This document shows, piece after piece, positions 25,060-33,366 of a stretch of DNA of 64,000 nucleotides. Position numbers and translations under genes: made by a program. The notes below the pieces were generated by a model. That model was not told the DNA's origin, ran no database searches, and saw nothing but the letters and a program-made list of their open reading frames with translations. Position 1 is the first letter of the stretch. Every line of letters starts with the position of its first letter. The stretch spans positions 1-64,000 of the forward strand of contig JAEWPX010000173.1 of assembly GCA_023399375.1 (NCBI GenBank), written 5' to 3'. This DNA comes from Pseudomonadota bacterium. Its GTDB lineage: Bacteria > Desulfobacterota > Desulfovibrionia > Desulfovibrionales > Desulfovibrionaceae.

Positions 25060-27153
25060 CTACACCTGCAGCGCGGCGAAGTCCGCCACGCGGCCGAGGC
25101 GGTCGACCAGGGATTTGAGGAGGTTCAGGCGATTGAGGCGTACGTCCATGTCGTCGCACATGACCATGACGTTGTCGAAGAAGGCGTCCACGGCGGGGCG
25201 CAGCTCATAGAGCAGGTCGAATACCGCCGCGTAGTCCCCGGCGCTAAACAGGGCGTCGTAGCGCGGGAAGACCGCTTCGCAGGCCGCGGCCAGGTCCTTG
25301 TCGGGCTGTTCGGCAAGGAGCACTTCCTTGACCACGCCCGTCAGGGGTACGCCGGCCCCTACGCCCTGCTTGCGGATGATGTTGGCCGCACGCTTGAAGG
25401 TCAGCACGGCTTGGTCGAAGTCCGGCTTGGCCGCGAACGTGGCCAGGGCGTCGATGCGGGCGGCGAGCTGGGCGATGTCGGTAAACGACGCGCCGGCCGC
25501 GGCCTCCACGACCAGGGTGTCGAAGCCCCGGCCCGTGAAGTAGGCCTTGAGGCGCTGGCCGAAGAAATCCAGGAGCCGCGCCAGCACGCGGGTGCGGTCC
25601 ACCTTGAACTTGGCGTCGCCGTAGCCGTCGAGGGCCGCTTGCAGCAGCTCCATGAGGTCCAGGCGCAGACCGTGCTCGATGACGATGCGGCAGATGCCGA
25701 GCGCCGCCCGGCGCAGCGCGTAGGGGTCGGCCGCGCCCGTGGGGGCCATGTCCAGGCCGAAACAGCCGGCCAGGCTGTCGGCCTTGTCGGCGATGGACAG
25801 GAGCGCGCCGGCCAGGGTCGGCGGCACGGGGCTGTCCGGACCGGCCGGCAGGTATTGTTCGGCCACGGCACGGGACACGGACTTGGACTGGCCCTTGCGG
25901 CGAACGTAGATGCCGCCCATGACACCCTGCAGTTCCGCGAACTCGCCCACCATGTCGGAGACGAGGTCCACTTTGGCCAGCCCCCCGGCCTGGGAGGCTT
26001 CGAGCATGACCTCGGGCTTGCCGGCCATCTCGGCGATCAGGCCGCACAGGCGCTCCAAGCGGCGGGCCTTGTCGCGCATGCTGCCGAGTCCGGCCAGGAA
26101 GACCACGCTTTCGAGCTTTTTCTGCCAGGTTTCGATATCCGTCCCGAGGTCCGCTTCCCAGAAGAAGCGGGCGTCCTCCAGGCGCGCGGTGAGCACGCGC
26201 TGCCAGCCTCGGCGCACGAGCTCCAGGTTGCCGGGCGCAAGCCCCAGCGTCGTGAGGAAGACGGGCAGCAGGCCGCCGTCGGCGTTTTCCACGGCGAAGC
26301 TCTTCTGGTGCGTCTCCATGCTCGTGATGAGCACCTCGCGGGGCACGTCCAGGAATTTGGGGTCGAGTCGGCCGAGGATGACCACGGGATATTCGGTGAG
26401 TCCGGTGACTTCGGCCAGAAGCGCCGGATTGATCACGGCCCTGCCGCCGGCCTCCTTGGCCAGCGCCTCGGCCTGGGAGCGGACCATGCCCTCGCGTTCC
26501 TTGGCGTCGAGCACCACCTTGCCCTGGTCGCGGATGATGGCGAAATAATCCCCGGCCGTGGGCACGGCGAACGGCCCCGGTCCCATGATGCGGTGCCCCC
26601 GGGTCTCGCGCCCCGAGACGATGTCGTCCAGGGCGAAGGGCACGACGGCGTCGCCGAGCAGGGCGACGAACCAGTGAATCGGCCGGCCGAAGGCGAAATC
26701 GCGGCTGCCCCAGCGCATGCGCTTGGGAAACGACAGCTTTTTGACCATGTCCAGGCAAATGGCCGGCAACAGGTCCAAGGCCGACTCGCCGCCGGTGGTC
26801 TTTTTGAGCGCCAGATAGCGGCCCTTGCCGGTCTCCATGACGAAGACGTCGGCGACATCCTTGCCCTGGCCCTTGGCGAAGCCAATGGCGGCGGGCGTGG
26901 GCGCACCGTCCGCGCCGAAGCCGACTTTTTCGGGTGGGCCGGTGACGAGTTCCTCTTCCTGACGTGCCGTGGCGGTAAGCTCCGGCACGCTGACCACCAG
27001 CCGGCGGGGCGTGGCAAAGGCGGTGACGGTCGGTGCGTCGAGCTTGGCCTGGGCAAGGGCTGCGGCGAAAAACGCCCGGGACTCGTCCACAAGGCCCGAC
27101 AGGAACCGGGCCGGCATCTCCTCGAATCCGATTTCCAGAAGAAAATGGGGCAT
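25060..27153 (-). CDS. glyS: Glycyl-tRNA synthetase beta subunit
   Basis: A 697-residue beta chain of the bacterial (alpha-beta)2 glycyl-tRNA synthetase, which contributes tRNA recognition and the HD-like and anticodon-binding regions. The N-terminus FLLEIGFEEMPARFL and the central SMETHQKSFAV are family signatures. AAAGGA precedes the ATG. The alpha-subunit gene ends 13 bases upstream, so the two are cotranscribed. Element copy D follows the stop codon. Confidence 0.97.
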   Translation of the reverse strand: MPHFLLEIGFEEMPARFLSGLVDESRAFFAAALAQAKLDAPTVTAFATPRRLVVSVPELTATARQEEELVTGPPEKVGFGADGAPTPAAIGFAKGQGKDVADVFVMETGKGRYLALKKTTGGESALDLLPAICLDMVKKLSFPKRMRWGSRDFAFGRPIHWFVALLGDAVVPFALDDIVSGRETRGHRIMGPGPFAVPTAGDYFAIIRDQGKVVLDAKEREGMVRSQAEALAKEAGGRAVINPALLAEVTGLTEYPVVILGRLDPKFLDVPREVLITSMETHQKSFAVENADGGLLPVFLTTLGLAPGNLELVRRGWQRVLTARLEDARFFWEADLGTDIETWQKKLESVVFLAGLGSMRDKARRLERLCGLIAEMAGKPEVMLEASQAGGLAKVDLVSDMVGEFAELQGVMGGIYVRRKGQSKSVSRAVAEQYLPAGPDSPVPPTLAGALLSIADKADSLAGCFGLDMAPTGAADPYALRRAALGICRIVIEHGLRLDLMELLQAALDGYGDAKFKVDRTRVLARLLDFFGQRLKAYFTGRGFDTLVVEAAAGASFTDIAQLAARIDALATFAAKPDFDQAVLTFKRAANIIRKQGVGAGVPLTGVVKEVLLAEQPDKDLAAACEAVFPRYDALFSAGDYAAVFDLLYELRPAVDAFFDNVMVMCDDMDVRLNRLNLLKSLVDRLGRVADFAALQV

Positions 27154-27166
27154 GTCGTTTGGTCCT

Positions 27167-28042
27167 TTATGCGCTGGGCGTGAGGAGGGGGTAGTCGAGT
27201 TCCTTGCGCTGGGCGGCGTAGAGGCGGGCCAGACTCGAGGCTAGGTTGCGCACGCGGCCAATGTAACCGGTGCGCTCGGTGATGGAGATGGCCCCCCGGG
27301 CTTCGAGCATGTTGAAGGTATGGGAGCACTTGAGGCAGTAGTCGTAGGCCGGCCAGGGCAACCCCAGCTCGCACAGGCGCTTGCATTCCCGCTCGAAGTC
27401 GTTGAAGTGGGCAAGCAGCATGGCGGCGTCCGATTCCTCGAAATTGTAGCGCGAGTGTTCGAATTCCTCGCGTTGATGCACCTGTCCGTAGGTCACATGC
27501 TCGTTCCAGGCCAGATCGTAGACCGAGTCCTTTTGCTGGAGATACATGCAAATCCGTTCCAGACCGTAGGTGATTTCCACAGACACGGGGTGCAGGTCGA
27601 TGCCGCCCACCTGCTGGAAATAAGTGAACTGAGTCACTTCCATGCCGTCGAGCCAGACTTCCCAACCCAGGCCCCAGGCCCCGAGCGTAGGCGATTCCCA
27701 GTCGTCCTCGACAAAGCGGATGTCGTGATCCCGCGAGTCGAAGCCGATGGCGGCAAGGCTTTCCAAGTAGAGGTCCTGAATGTTGTCCGGCGAGGGCTTG
27801 AGGATGGCCTGAAACTGGTAATAGTGCTGCAGGCGGTTGGGATTCTCGCCGTAACGACCGTCAGTGGGGCGGCGCGAGGGCTCGACGTAGGCGGCCTTCC
27901 AGGGTTCGGGGCCGATGACCCGGAAAAAGGTGGCCGGGTTGAAGGTTCCGGCGCCGACCTCGATGTCGTGGCCCTGGACCGCCAGGCAGCCGGACTTGGC
28001 CCAGAAATGTTGCAGCGTCAAGATGAGATCCTGAAAATACAT
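27167..28042 (-). CDS. glyQ: Glycyl-tRNA synthetase alpha subunit
   Basis: A 291-residue catalytic alpha chain that activates glycine. FQDLILTLQHFWAKSGC at the N-terminus, GAGTFNPATFFR and the class II motif regions (AYVEPSRRPTDGRYGENPNR-type loop) match the family throughout, and the length is standard. The ATG at 28042 has GGAG upstream and matches the usual start; the longer frame upstream is not coding. It precedes glyS by 13 bases. Confidence 0.97.
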   Translation of the reverse strand: MYFQDLILTLQHFWAKSGCLAVQGHDIEVGAGTFNPATFFRVIGPEPWKAAYVEPSRRPTDGRYGENPNRLQHYYQFQAILKPSPDNIQDLYLESLAAIGFDSRDHDIRFVEDDWESPTLGAWGLGWEVWLDGMEVTQFTYFQQVGGIDLHPVSVEITYGLERICMYLQQKDSVYDLAWNEHVTYGQVHQREEFEHSRYNFEESDAAMLLAHFNDFERECKRLCELGLPWPAYDYCLKCSHTFNMLEARGAISITERTGYIGRVRNLASSLARLYAAQRKELDYPLLTPSA

Positions 28043-28133
28043 GGTCGCTCCGATTTCAAGGTTACGCCGTCGTGGGGCCGCGGCGCTTGCGGCGCGAAAA
28101 CGCAGGCCAGGCAGCCAAAAATGCAGGGGAGCG

Positions 28134-28883
28134 TCAGGCGCGCACGAAGCCGCCCCGCTCCCAGGCCAGTCCCATATGGTAGCGCACAAGCAGATCCACG
28201 GTGCGGGAAAATTCCCGCGCCGCGCCCGGTTCGGGGCGGCAGGCCGCCCAGGCGCAGGCGTCGCCGCCAACGGCGACCTCGAGCAGGCCCAATGCCCCGG
28301 CACCGAGACGCTGCCGCACACCCGGGGCGTTATCGTCCCGACAGGCGGCGCAGGTCAAGCGCCCCGCTTCCACGTGGCATACGGCTTCCTGCCCGCAAAG
28401 CGGTGCGCCGCACACGGCGCATTGGCCGCAGGCCGGAAACATGCCCTGCAGGAAGGCCATGCGCGCCCGAAAGAGCAGAGGGAAAAGCGGCGATGGCGTT
28501 TCGTCGGCTTCCAGGGCGGCGAGCATGTCGCGCAGGAGCGCATAGGTCTCGGCCGCACCCGTGGGGCCAATCTGCACGGCTTCGAAAAATTTCAGGCAGT
28601 TGACGGCCATGCCCAGCCGGTTCGGATCGTCGCGCAGGCGCATGGGCGCATCGAGAAGCCTGGCTTCGGTCAGGCAATGGTAGCCGCCGTGACCCGAGCG
28701 GCGCACCTTGAAACGGACATGGTTGAGGGGATCGAGGCAGCCCAGGAAGCGACGGCGGCTCTTGAGCCCGCCAAAGGCGAAGGCCGTGTAGACCCCGCGC
28801 ACCGGGGAAACAAGGCGTACCCAGGCGTCGATTTCCCGAAACCGCCCCACTTTGAGCACGAGCGCCTGTTCGGAGAATTCCAT
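28134..28883 (-). CDS. recO: DNA repair protein RecO
   Basis: A 249-residue RecO, which loads RecA on SSB-coated single strands together with RecR. An N-terminal OB fold (about 1-80, beginning FSEQALVLKVGRFRE) is followed by a helical domain and four zinc-type cysteines in CGQCAVCGAPLC and CAAC. The ATG at 28883 was chosen because OB-fold homology begins there; the longer open frame runs antisense to nothing real but overlaps the RodZ-like gene in another frame. It lies between the RodZ-like gene and glyQ. Confidence 0.9.
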   Translation of the reverse strand: MEFSEQALVLKVGRFREIDAWVRLVSPVRGVYTAFAFGGLKSRRRFLGCLDPLNHVRFKVRRSGHGGYHCLTEARLLDAPMRLRDDPNRLGMAVNCLKFFEAVQIGPTGAAETYALLRDMLAALEADETPSPLFPLLFRARMAFLQGMFPACGQCAVCGAPLCGQEAVCHVEAGRLTCAACRDDNAPGVRQRLGAGALGLLEVAVGGDACAWAACRPEPGAAREFSRTVDLLVRYHMGLAWERGGFVRA

Positions 28884-28978
28884 GCCCGCCGCCCCGCCGC
28901 CGCAACCGTTTCCGCCGACGAAACCGGCCGCGTCGCGTCCCCGGAATCCGCGGGTCCCGGGACGCGACACAAGGCCGC

Positions 28979-30430
28979 CTAGGGGAAACGGACGGTCTTG
29001 CTTTCGCCCTTTTCCGTGACGACCGTGGTTTCCTTGCCGTCGTAGCGGAACACCACGCTGCTCGGATTGCCGAGTTTGATTTCGATCTTTTCGCCGAAGG
29101 GCACGGTGAGCCTCTGCCCCTTCTTGACGTAGATTTCCTTGGCCGGCCCCTTGTCCGGAGTGACGATGACCCAGCTGCCGTCTTGGCCGTAGAGTTCGAC
29201 CTCGCGACCGCCAGGAGCCGCTTCGTTGCCGGCGGCCGGCGCGGCGGCCGGGCTTGCCGCCACGGCGGACGCGGCCGGCGGGGTTGAAGCCACAGGCTGG
29301 GCGGAAGCGGCCGGCGCAACCGGAGTCGCGGTCGTCGCGGCGGGTTTGGCCGCGGCGTCGTCGCTCTTTTTGGCCACGAACTTGAGGGTCTTGACCGATC
29401 CCTTGCCGGCCTGGAGGGGGTAGAGCTTGTTGTCGAAGCGGATTTCCACGGCGCCGGCATTGCCCAGACGCACGAGGAGGTAGTCGGCGAAACGGCCGGT
29501 GAAGGCGTCGCCCTTTTCCAGCATGGTTTCGTGCATGGCTCCGCCGTCGGCTCCGGCCTGGAGCCAGCAGCGGTCGTTGGCCACGATGGAGACGACATGG
29601 GGGCCTGTCTCGCCCACGGTGAAGGCCTTGCCCGGCTGGGCGCTCGGCGCGGCTGCGGCTTCGGGCGCGGGCGGGATGGCCGGCGGCGTGGCAGGCGTGG
29701 CCGGGCCGCTGGTGGCGATGTCCTGGGTCGTCTGATCGTCCGGGCTCAGCGCGGCCGGAGGTGTCGGCCGCGCCTCGGCGGCCGGCTTGGTTTCGGTAAC
29801 GGCCGGAAGCTGGCGTTCCTGAAGCGCCGGCACCTGTGCGACAGGCGCAACGGGCGCGCTCGGGACGACAGGAGCTGTCTCCGCCGGCTTTTGCGGCGGT
29901 ACGACAGGCACGGGCCGCAGGGGCGCCTCGGGCTCGTTTTTCGCAGGCGTAGCGGGTTCGGTCACGGCCGGAGGCGCAGCTTTTTCCGCCCCGTCGCCTG
30001 AGCGGGACAAGACGTGGGTCCACAGGTACCAGACCAGGCCGATGACGACGAGAACCACGACCAGGCAGATCAGGGCGGGCACAAGGGGGATCTTCGGGGC
30101 GGGCCGGCCATGGCGGGGCGTCGGCGCGCAACCGCAATCGTCGTCCGGGATGTCCTTGACCAAGCGGACATCCTGCACCGGGTTTTCTTCGAGCTGGTAG
30201 ACCTCGGCCAGGCGTTTGGAGAAATCCTCCTGGTCCACGCCGAGGAGCTTGGCGTAATTCTTGATGAAGCCTTTGGCGTACACCGGATGTGGCAACACGC
30301 TTTCGTTGCCGTCTTCGATGGCGGCCAGACAACTGCGCGTGATCTTGATCCTGTCCGAAACGTCTTCGATGGACAGGCCCTGCCGCTCCCGTTCCTCGCG
30401 CAGCATGATCCCTAATTCACGCAAATCCAT
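28979..30430 (-). CDS. RodZ-like HTH membrane protein with two beta domains
   Basis: A 483-residue protein: an N-terminal RodZ-type helix-turn-helix (1-70, with MLREERERQGLSIEDVS), one membrane helix (about 114-138), a long Pro/Ala-rich periplasmic linker, a beta-rich domain (about 278-352), a second Ala-rich linker and a second beta domain (about 408-483). RodZ ties MreB to the wall-elongation machinery; E. coli RodZ has one C-terminal domain, so the doubled domain is unusual. The last domain also resembles the C-terminus of the lipoprotein at 31666-33366. GGAGGAA precedes the ATG. The downstream order is recO, glyQ, glyS. Confidence 0.85.
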   Translation of the reverse strand: MDLRELGIMLREERERQGLSIEDVSDRIKITRSCLAAIEDGNESVLPHPVYAKGFIKNYAKLLGVDQEDFSKRLAEVYQLEENPVQDVRLVKDIPDDDCGCAPTPRHGRPAPKIPLVPALICLVVVLVVIGLVWYLWTHVLSRSGDGAEKAAPPAVTEPATPAKNEPEAPLRPVPVVPPQKPAETAPVVPSAPVAPVAQVPALQERQLPAVTETKPAAEARPTPPAALSPDDQTTQDIATSGPATPATPPAIPPAPEAAAAPSAQPGKAFTVGETGPHVVSIVANDRCWLQAGADGGAMHETMLEKGDAFTGRFADYLLVRLGNAGAVEIRFDNKLYPLQAGKGSVKTLKFVAKKSDDAAAKPAATTATPVAPAASAQPVASTPPAASAVAASPAAAPAAGNEAAPGGREVELYGQDGSWVIVTPDKGPAKEIYVKKGQRLTVPFGEKIEIKLGNPSSVVFRYDGKETTVVTEKGESKTVRFP

Positions 30431-30494
30431 AAACGAAATTCCTCCGTGACCGCGTCGCCGTGGGCGGGAGCCCCCCGGCGGCGGGCGGGACAAG

Positions 30495-31484
30495 CTACAG
30501 CTTGACCTCGACGACCGCCTTGGACCGCAGGTTGTCGATGTACTCCTGGAAGAGCTTATCGAATTTCTGTTTGTAGAGGGTTTCCTGAATCTGTTCCTTG
30601 GCGCTCTCGTACGAGGGGCCGGCAGGATCGGCCGGGGCGGCCTTGGGCGCGGAGGCCTGACCGGAAGGCGTGCGCAGGGTCAGCAGCACGGCCTTGCCGT
30701 CGAGCATGACCGGGGCGCTGACCTTGCCGGCCGGCACGGCCTGCAGAGCCGAACGCAGCGGCGCGGCCAGATCCTTGGCCTGCACATCGCCGAGGTCGCC
30801 GCCCTGGTCCTTGCCGGGACCGATGGAATACTTTTTCGCCGCTTCGGCAAAGGTCATGGAGCCGGAATCGATCTTGGCGCGGACTTCTTCCGCCAGCTTG
30901 ACGTTCGACACCATGATGAAGCCGATGTTGCCCGAAACCTTGGGCCCGAGAATGGACTTCGTGGCCGAGAGGTTGCCCTTGTTCTTTTCGTAATAGTCGC
31001 GAATCTCGTCGTCCGTGACCAGCACCTTGCGGTGCACCATGTAGCCCAGCAGCCGTTTCTTCATGTTGTCCTGGCGCATGCGCTTGCGGAAATCGGCAAG
31101 CGTCATGCCTTCCTTGGCCAGTTCCGCAACGAACTGCTGCTGGTTCATGTTGTTCTTTTTTCTGAGCTCTTCGAGCTGATTATCCAGTTCCGTTTCCGAA
31201 ACATTGATCTTCAGGCGCGCGGCTTCCGACTCGATGAGCATGTCGGTGATCATGCTGTCGAGCACCTGTTTGCGCAAGTCGGCATACATGGGGTCGTCGG
31301 GCTTGATCGCCACGCCCTGGGTGCGTTGCACCAACTCGGCCACACGGGAATCAAGGTCGAACAAGGTGATGAGCTTGCCGTTGACCACGGCCACCACCCT
31401 GTCGACGAGTTCGGCCGCGTGGGCGGTCGCGGCCAGTGCCAACAGCAGGACAAGTATGACGCTGAGTTTGGAAAGACGAGGCAA
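30495..31484 (-). CDS. SurA-like periplasmic foldase
   Basis: A 329-residue secreted protein. The signal peptide (LSKLSVILVLLLALAATAHA) precedes a SurA_N chaperone region beginning VDRVVAVVNGKLITLFDLD and a parvulin-like region with FAEAAKKYSIGPGKDQGGDLG. The first parvulin strand reads GFIMVSN in place of the usual HILV, so isomerase activity may be weak or lost. It should assist outer-membrane protein folding. TTG at 31484 was chosen: GGAGG lies five bases upstream and the signal peptide starts there. A promoter at 31608-31636 gives a leader of about 115 bases. Confidence 0.88.
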   Translation of the reverse strand: MPRLSKLSVILVLLLALAATAHAAELVDRVVAVVNGKLITLFDLDSRVAELVQRTQGVAIKPDDPMYADLRKQVLDSMITDMLIESEAARLKINVSETELDNQLEELRKKNNMNQQQFVAELAKEGMTLADFRKRMRQDNMKKRLLGYMVHRKVLVTDDEIRDYYEKNKGNLSATKSILGPKVSGNIGFIMVSNVKLAEEVRAKIDSGSMTFAEAAKKYSIGPGKDQGGDLGDVQAKDLAAPLRSALQAVPAGKVSAPVMLDGKAVLLTLRTPSGQASAPKAAPADPAGPSYESAKEQIQETLYKQKFDKLFQEYIDNLRSKAVVEVKL

Positions 31485-31607
31485 GGCATCCTCCGTGAGG
31501 GCGTTGGGCAAGACAAAAGTCCGGCCCGGCCGTGCAACCGACGGCATTCGGGACGTTGCGCTGCGGCGTCGCCCTCACTCCCAGGCCGACCCGTAGCGTA
31601 TCCGGGG

Positions 31608-31636
31608 CCTATAAACGTTTTTGCCAGCCCAGGCAA
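31608..31636 (-). promoter_or_regulatory. Sigma-70 promoter for surA-like gene
   Basis: On the minus strand TTGCCT (31631-31636) and TATAGG (31608-31613) are 17 bases apart, just after the end of the upstream lipoprotein gene. Confidence 0.5.
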
Positions 31637-31665
31637 TCGCGCCCCGGGCCGCCCGCCTGCTTCCC

Positions 31666-33366
31666 TTACGGGAATTCCAGGACGCGGCTTTCCTTTTTCG
31701 CGACGACCACCGTGGTTTCCCGGTCGCCCTGGCGGTAGGAAACCTCGCTCGGGGAGCCCGGACGCACGACGAGTTTTTTCGCGTAGTCCAGGCGCAACGG
31801 CTTGCCGGGCTTCAAATAAACGCGCTGTTCCTCGCCGCCGTCCACGGTATAAAGGATCCAGCTGGCCTTGATGGCGGTGAAAACGACCGTGCCGCCGGGA
31901 TGCGTCGTGTCCTCGGCAGCCGGCGCTTGCGCCGTTGCGGCAGCGGGTTGCGCGGATGTGGCAGGCGCGGCCGCAGAGGCTTCGCCCGGCGCTGCGGCGG
32001 AGGGCGGAGAGACCTCTGCGAGCGGTGCGGCTTCGGGTGTTGCGGCGACCGGTTCAGAAGCCTCGGATGCGGCGGCGACAGCCGGCGGCGCGGGTTCCGT
32101 GGACGCGGGAGGCATCGGCGCGGCGGCCGGGACGGGCGTCTCCCCTGACGGTAAAGACTCCTGCGCGGCCGGCGCCGCTTCCTGCTGCGGCGCAGGCTCG
32201 GAAGCCGCTTTTTCCCGCGCGGCGGCGACGCCCGTTGCGGTCCCGTCCGGCGGCGCAGCGGGTTCGTTCGCGGTGGAACGCTCCGGCATGGCCTGGGAGG
32301 GATTGCGACGCGTCTCCAGGGCTTTCCTGGCTTCCCGGGCAAGGGCGTCTCGGGCCGCGGCCTCGCTCCGGGCCTGGTCGAGCTCGTCCGGCCCCTGGGC
32401 TTTTTTCGGCTGCGGGGCCTCCTGCCTGTCGGCCAGAAGCTTGCGGCTCACCTTGACGTCGCCGCCGGCCACGGCCGCGTCGAGCCAGGCGGCGAAGGCG
32501 GCGTCGAGCTTTTGCGCCGCAAGCGTCGTCTCGACCCTGGCGTAGGCCTTGGCCGGATCGAGGACCGTGGCAGGCTGCCGCCCGAGGAGGATGCAAAACT
32601 CTCCGCCCTTGCCGCCCGTTTCGAGCACGGCCGTGGCCTCGCCGGGCTTGAGGCCCTTCATGGCCTCGCGCCATGCCGCGGGCAGGTTCGCCTCGGGCAG
32701 GTCCGCCTCGGTCGTCGTGATTCCGGACAAGCCGGCCAGCGCGCCTTCCCCGGATTTGCGCACGGCCATCTGGGCGCCCTTTACGGCCTCGGGCGCGTCG
32801 CCCCGCACGAGGCGCAGGCGCACCCGGGCCGGCATGGCGAAGGCGTCGCGGTGTTCCTTATAATAGTTGGCGGCCTCGGTCACATCCACGCGCACGCCCG
32901 GGCGCAGCACTTCGCGCGCGAATTTTTCCAGGGCGAGCCGGTCGGCGAGCAGATCGCGCCAGCGGGCCGGGTCGATGCGCTCCTCGAGGAGCATCCGCGA
33001 GAACGCTTCGTCGGAATAATCGGCCCGGGCCTTGGCCGCGGCGGCGTCGATTTCGGCCCCGGTCACGGCAAGGCCGCGCCGGGCCAGTTCCTGTGCGGCG
33101 AGCCTGGCGACGATCATGTCGGCCAGCACCTTGCCGTATTCGGCGCGCAGCCGCTCCACGGCGGGATTTTCGCCGGCCGGCGCGCCGATCTGGCCCAGAT
33201 CGTGGCGGGCGCGCACATCGGCCAGGCGGATGGGCTCCTTGCCGACCACGGCCACCACGCCCGGTTCCTCGGACAGGTCGTCCCGGCACCCGGCAATCCC
33301 CAGGCCGAGGGCGGCCGCAAGGAAGAAAGACAGGTAGCGCCGGATGTTCCGCCCTCCCCTGCTCAC
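31666..33366 (-). CDS. SurA/PpiC-type foldase lipoprotein with added beta domain
   Basis: A 566-residue lipoprotein (lipobox LGIAGC, about residue 27). Residues 35-330 resemble SurA/PpiC chaperones: VAVVGKEPIRLADV, helices with LADMIVARLAAQEL, then a parvulin-like part without clear catalytic residues. A low-complexity Ala/Pro/Glu linker (about 335-488) leads to a beta domain (491-566) homologous to the last domain of the RodZ-like protein two genes downstream; both end in ES-x4-FP. The GTG start overlaps the mfd stop as GTGA and has GAGGAGGG upstream. A periplasmic chaperone anchored in a membrane is the likely role. Confidence 0.82.
   Translation of the reverse strand: MSRGGRNIRRYLSFFLAAALGLGIAGCRDDLSEEPGVVAVVGKEPIRLADVRARHDLGQIGAPAGENPAVERLRAEYGKVLADMIVARLAAQELARRGLAVTGAEIDAAAAKARADYSDEAFSRMLLEERIDPARWRDLLADRLALEKFAREVLRPGVRVDVTEAANYYKEHRDAFAMPARVRLRLVRGDAPEAVKGAQMAVRKSGEGALAGLSGITTTEADLPEANLPAAWREAMKGLKPGEATAVLETGGKGGEFCILLGRQPATVLDPAKAYARVETTLAAQKLDAAFAAWLDAAVAGGDVKVSRKLLADRQEAPQPKKAQGPDELDQARSEAAARDALAREARKALETRRNPSQAMPERSTANEPAAPPDGTATGVAAAREKAASEPAPQQEAAPAAQESLPSGETPVPAAAPMPPASTEPAPPAVAAASEASEPVAATPEAAPLAEVSPPSAAAPGEASAAAPATSAQPAAATAQAPAAEDTTHPGGTVVFTAIKASWILYTVDGGEEQRVYLKPGKPLRLDYAKKLVVRPGSPSEVSYRQGDRETTVVVAKKESRVLEFP

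Noticed and set aside
30440..30490. Fifth copy of the palindromic element between the RodZ-like and SurA-like genes
   Set aside because: Only a CCCCCCGGCGGCGGG stretch matches; the second hairpin and the pairing arms are missing.
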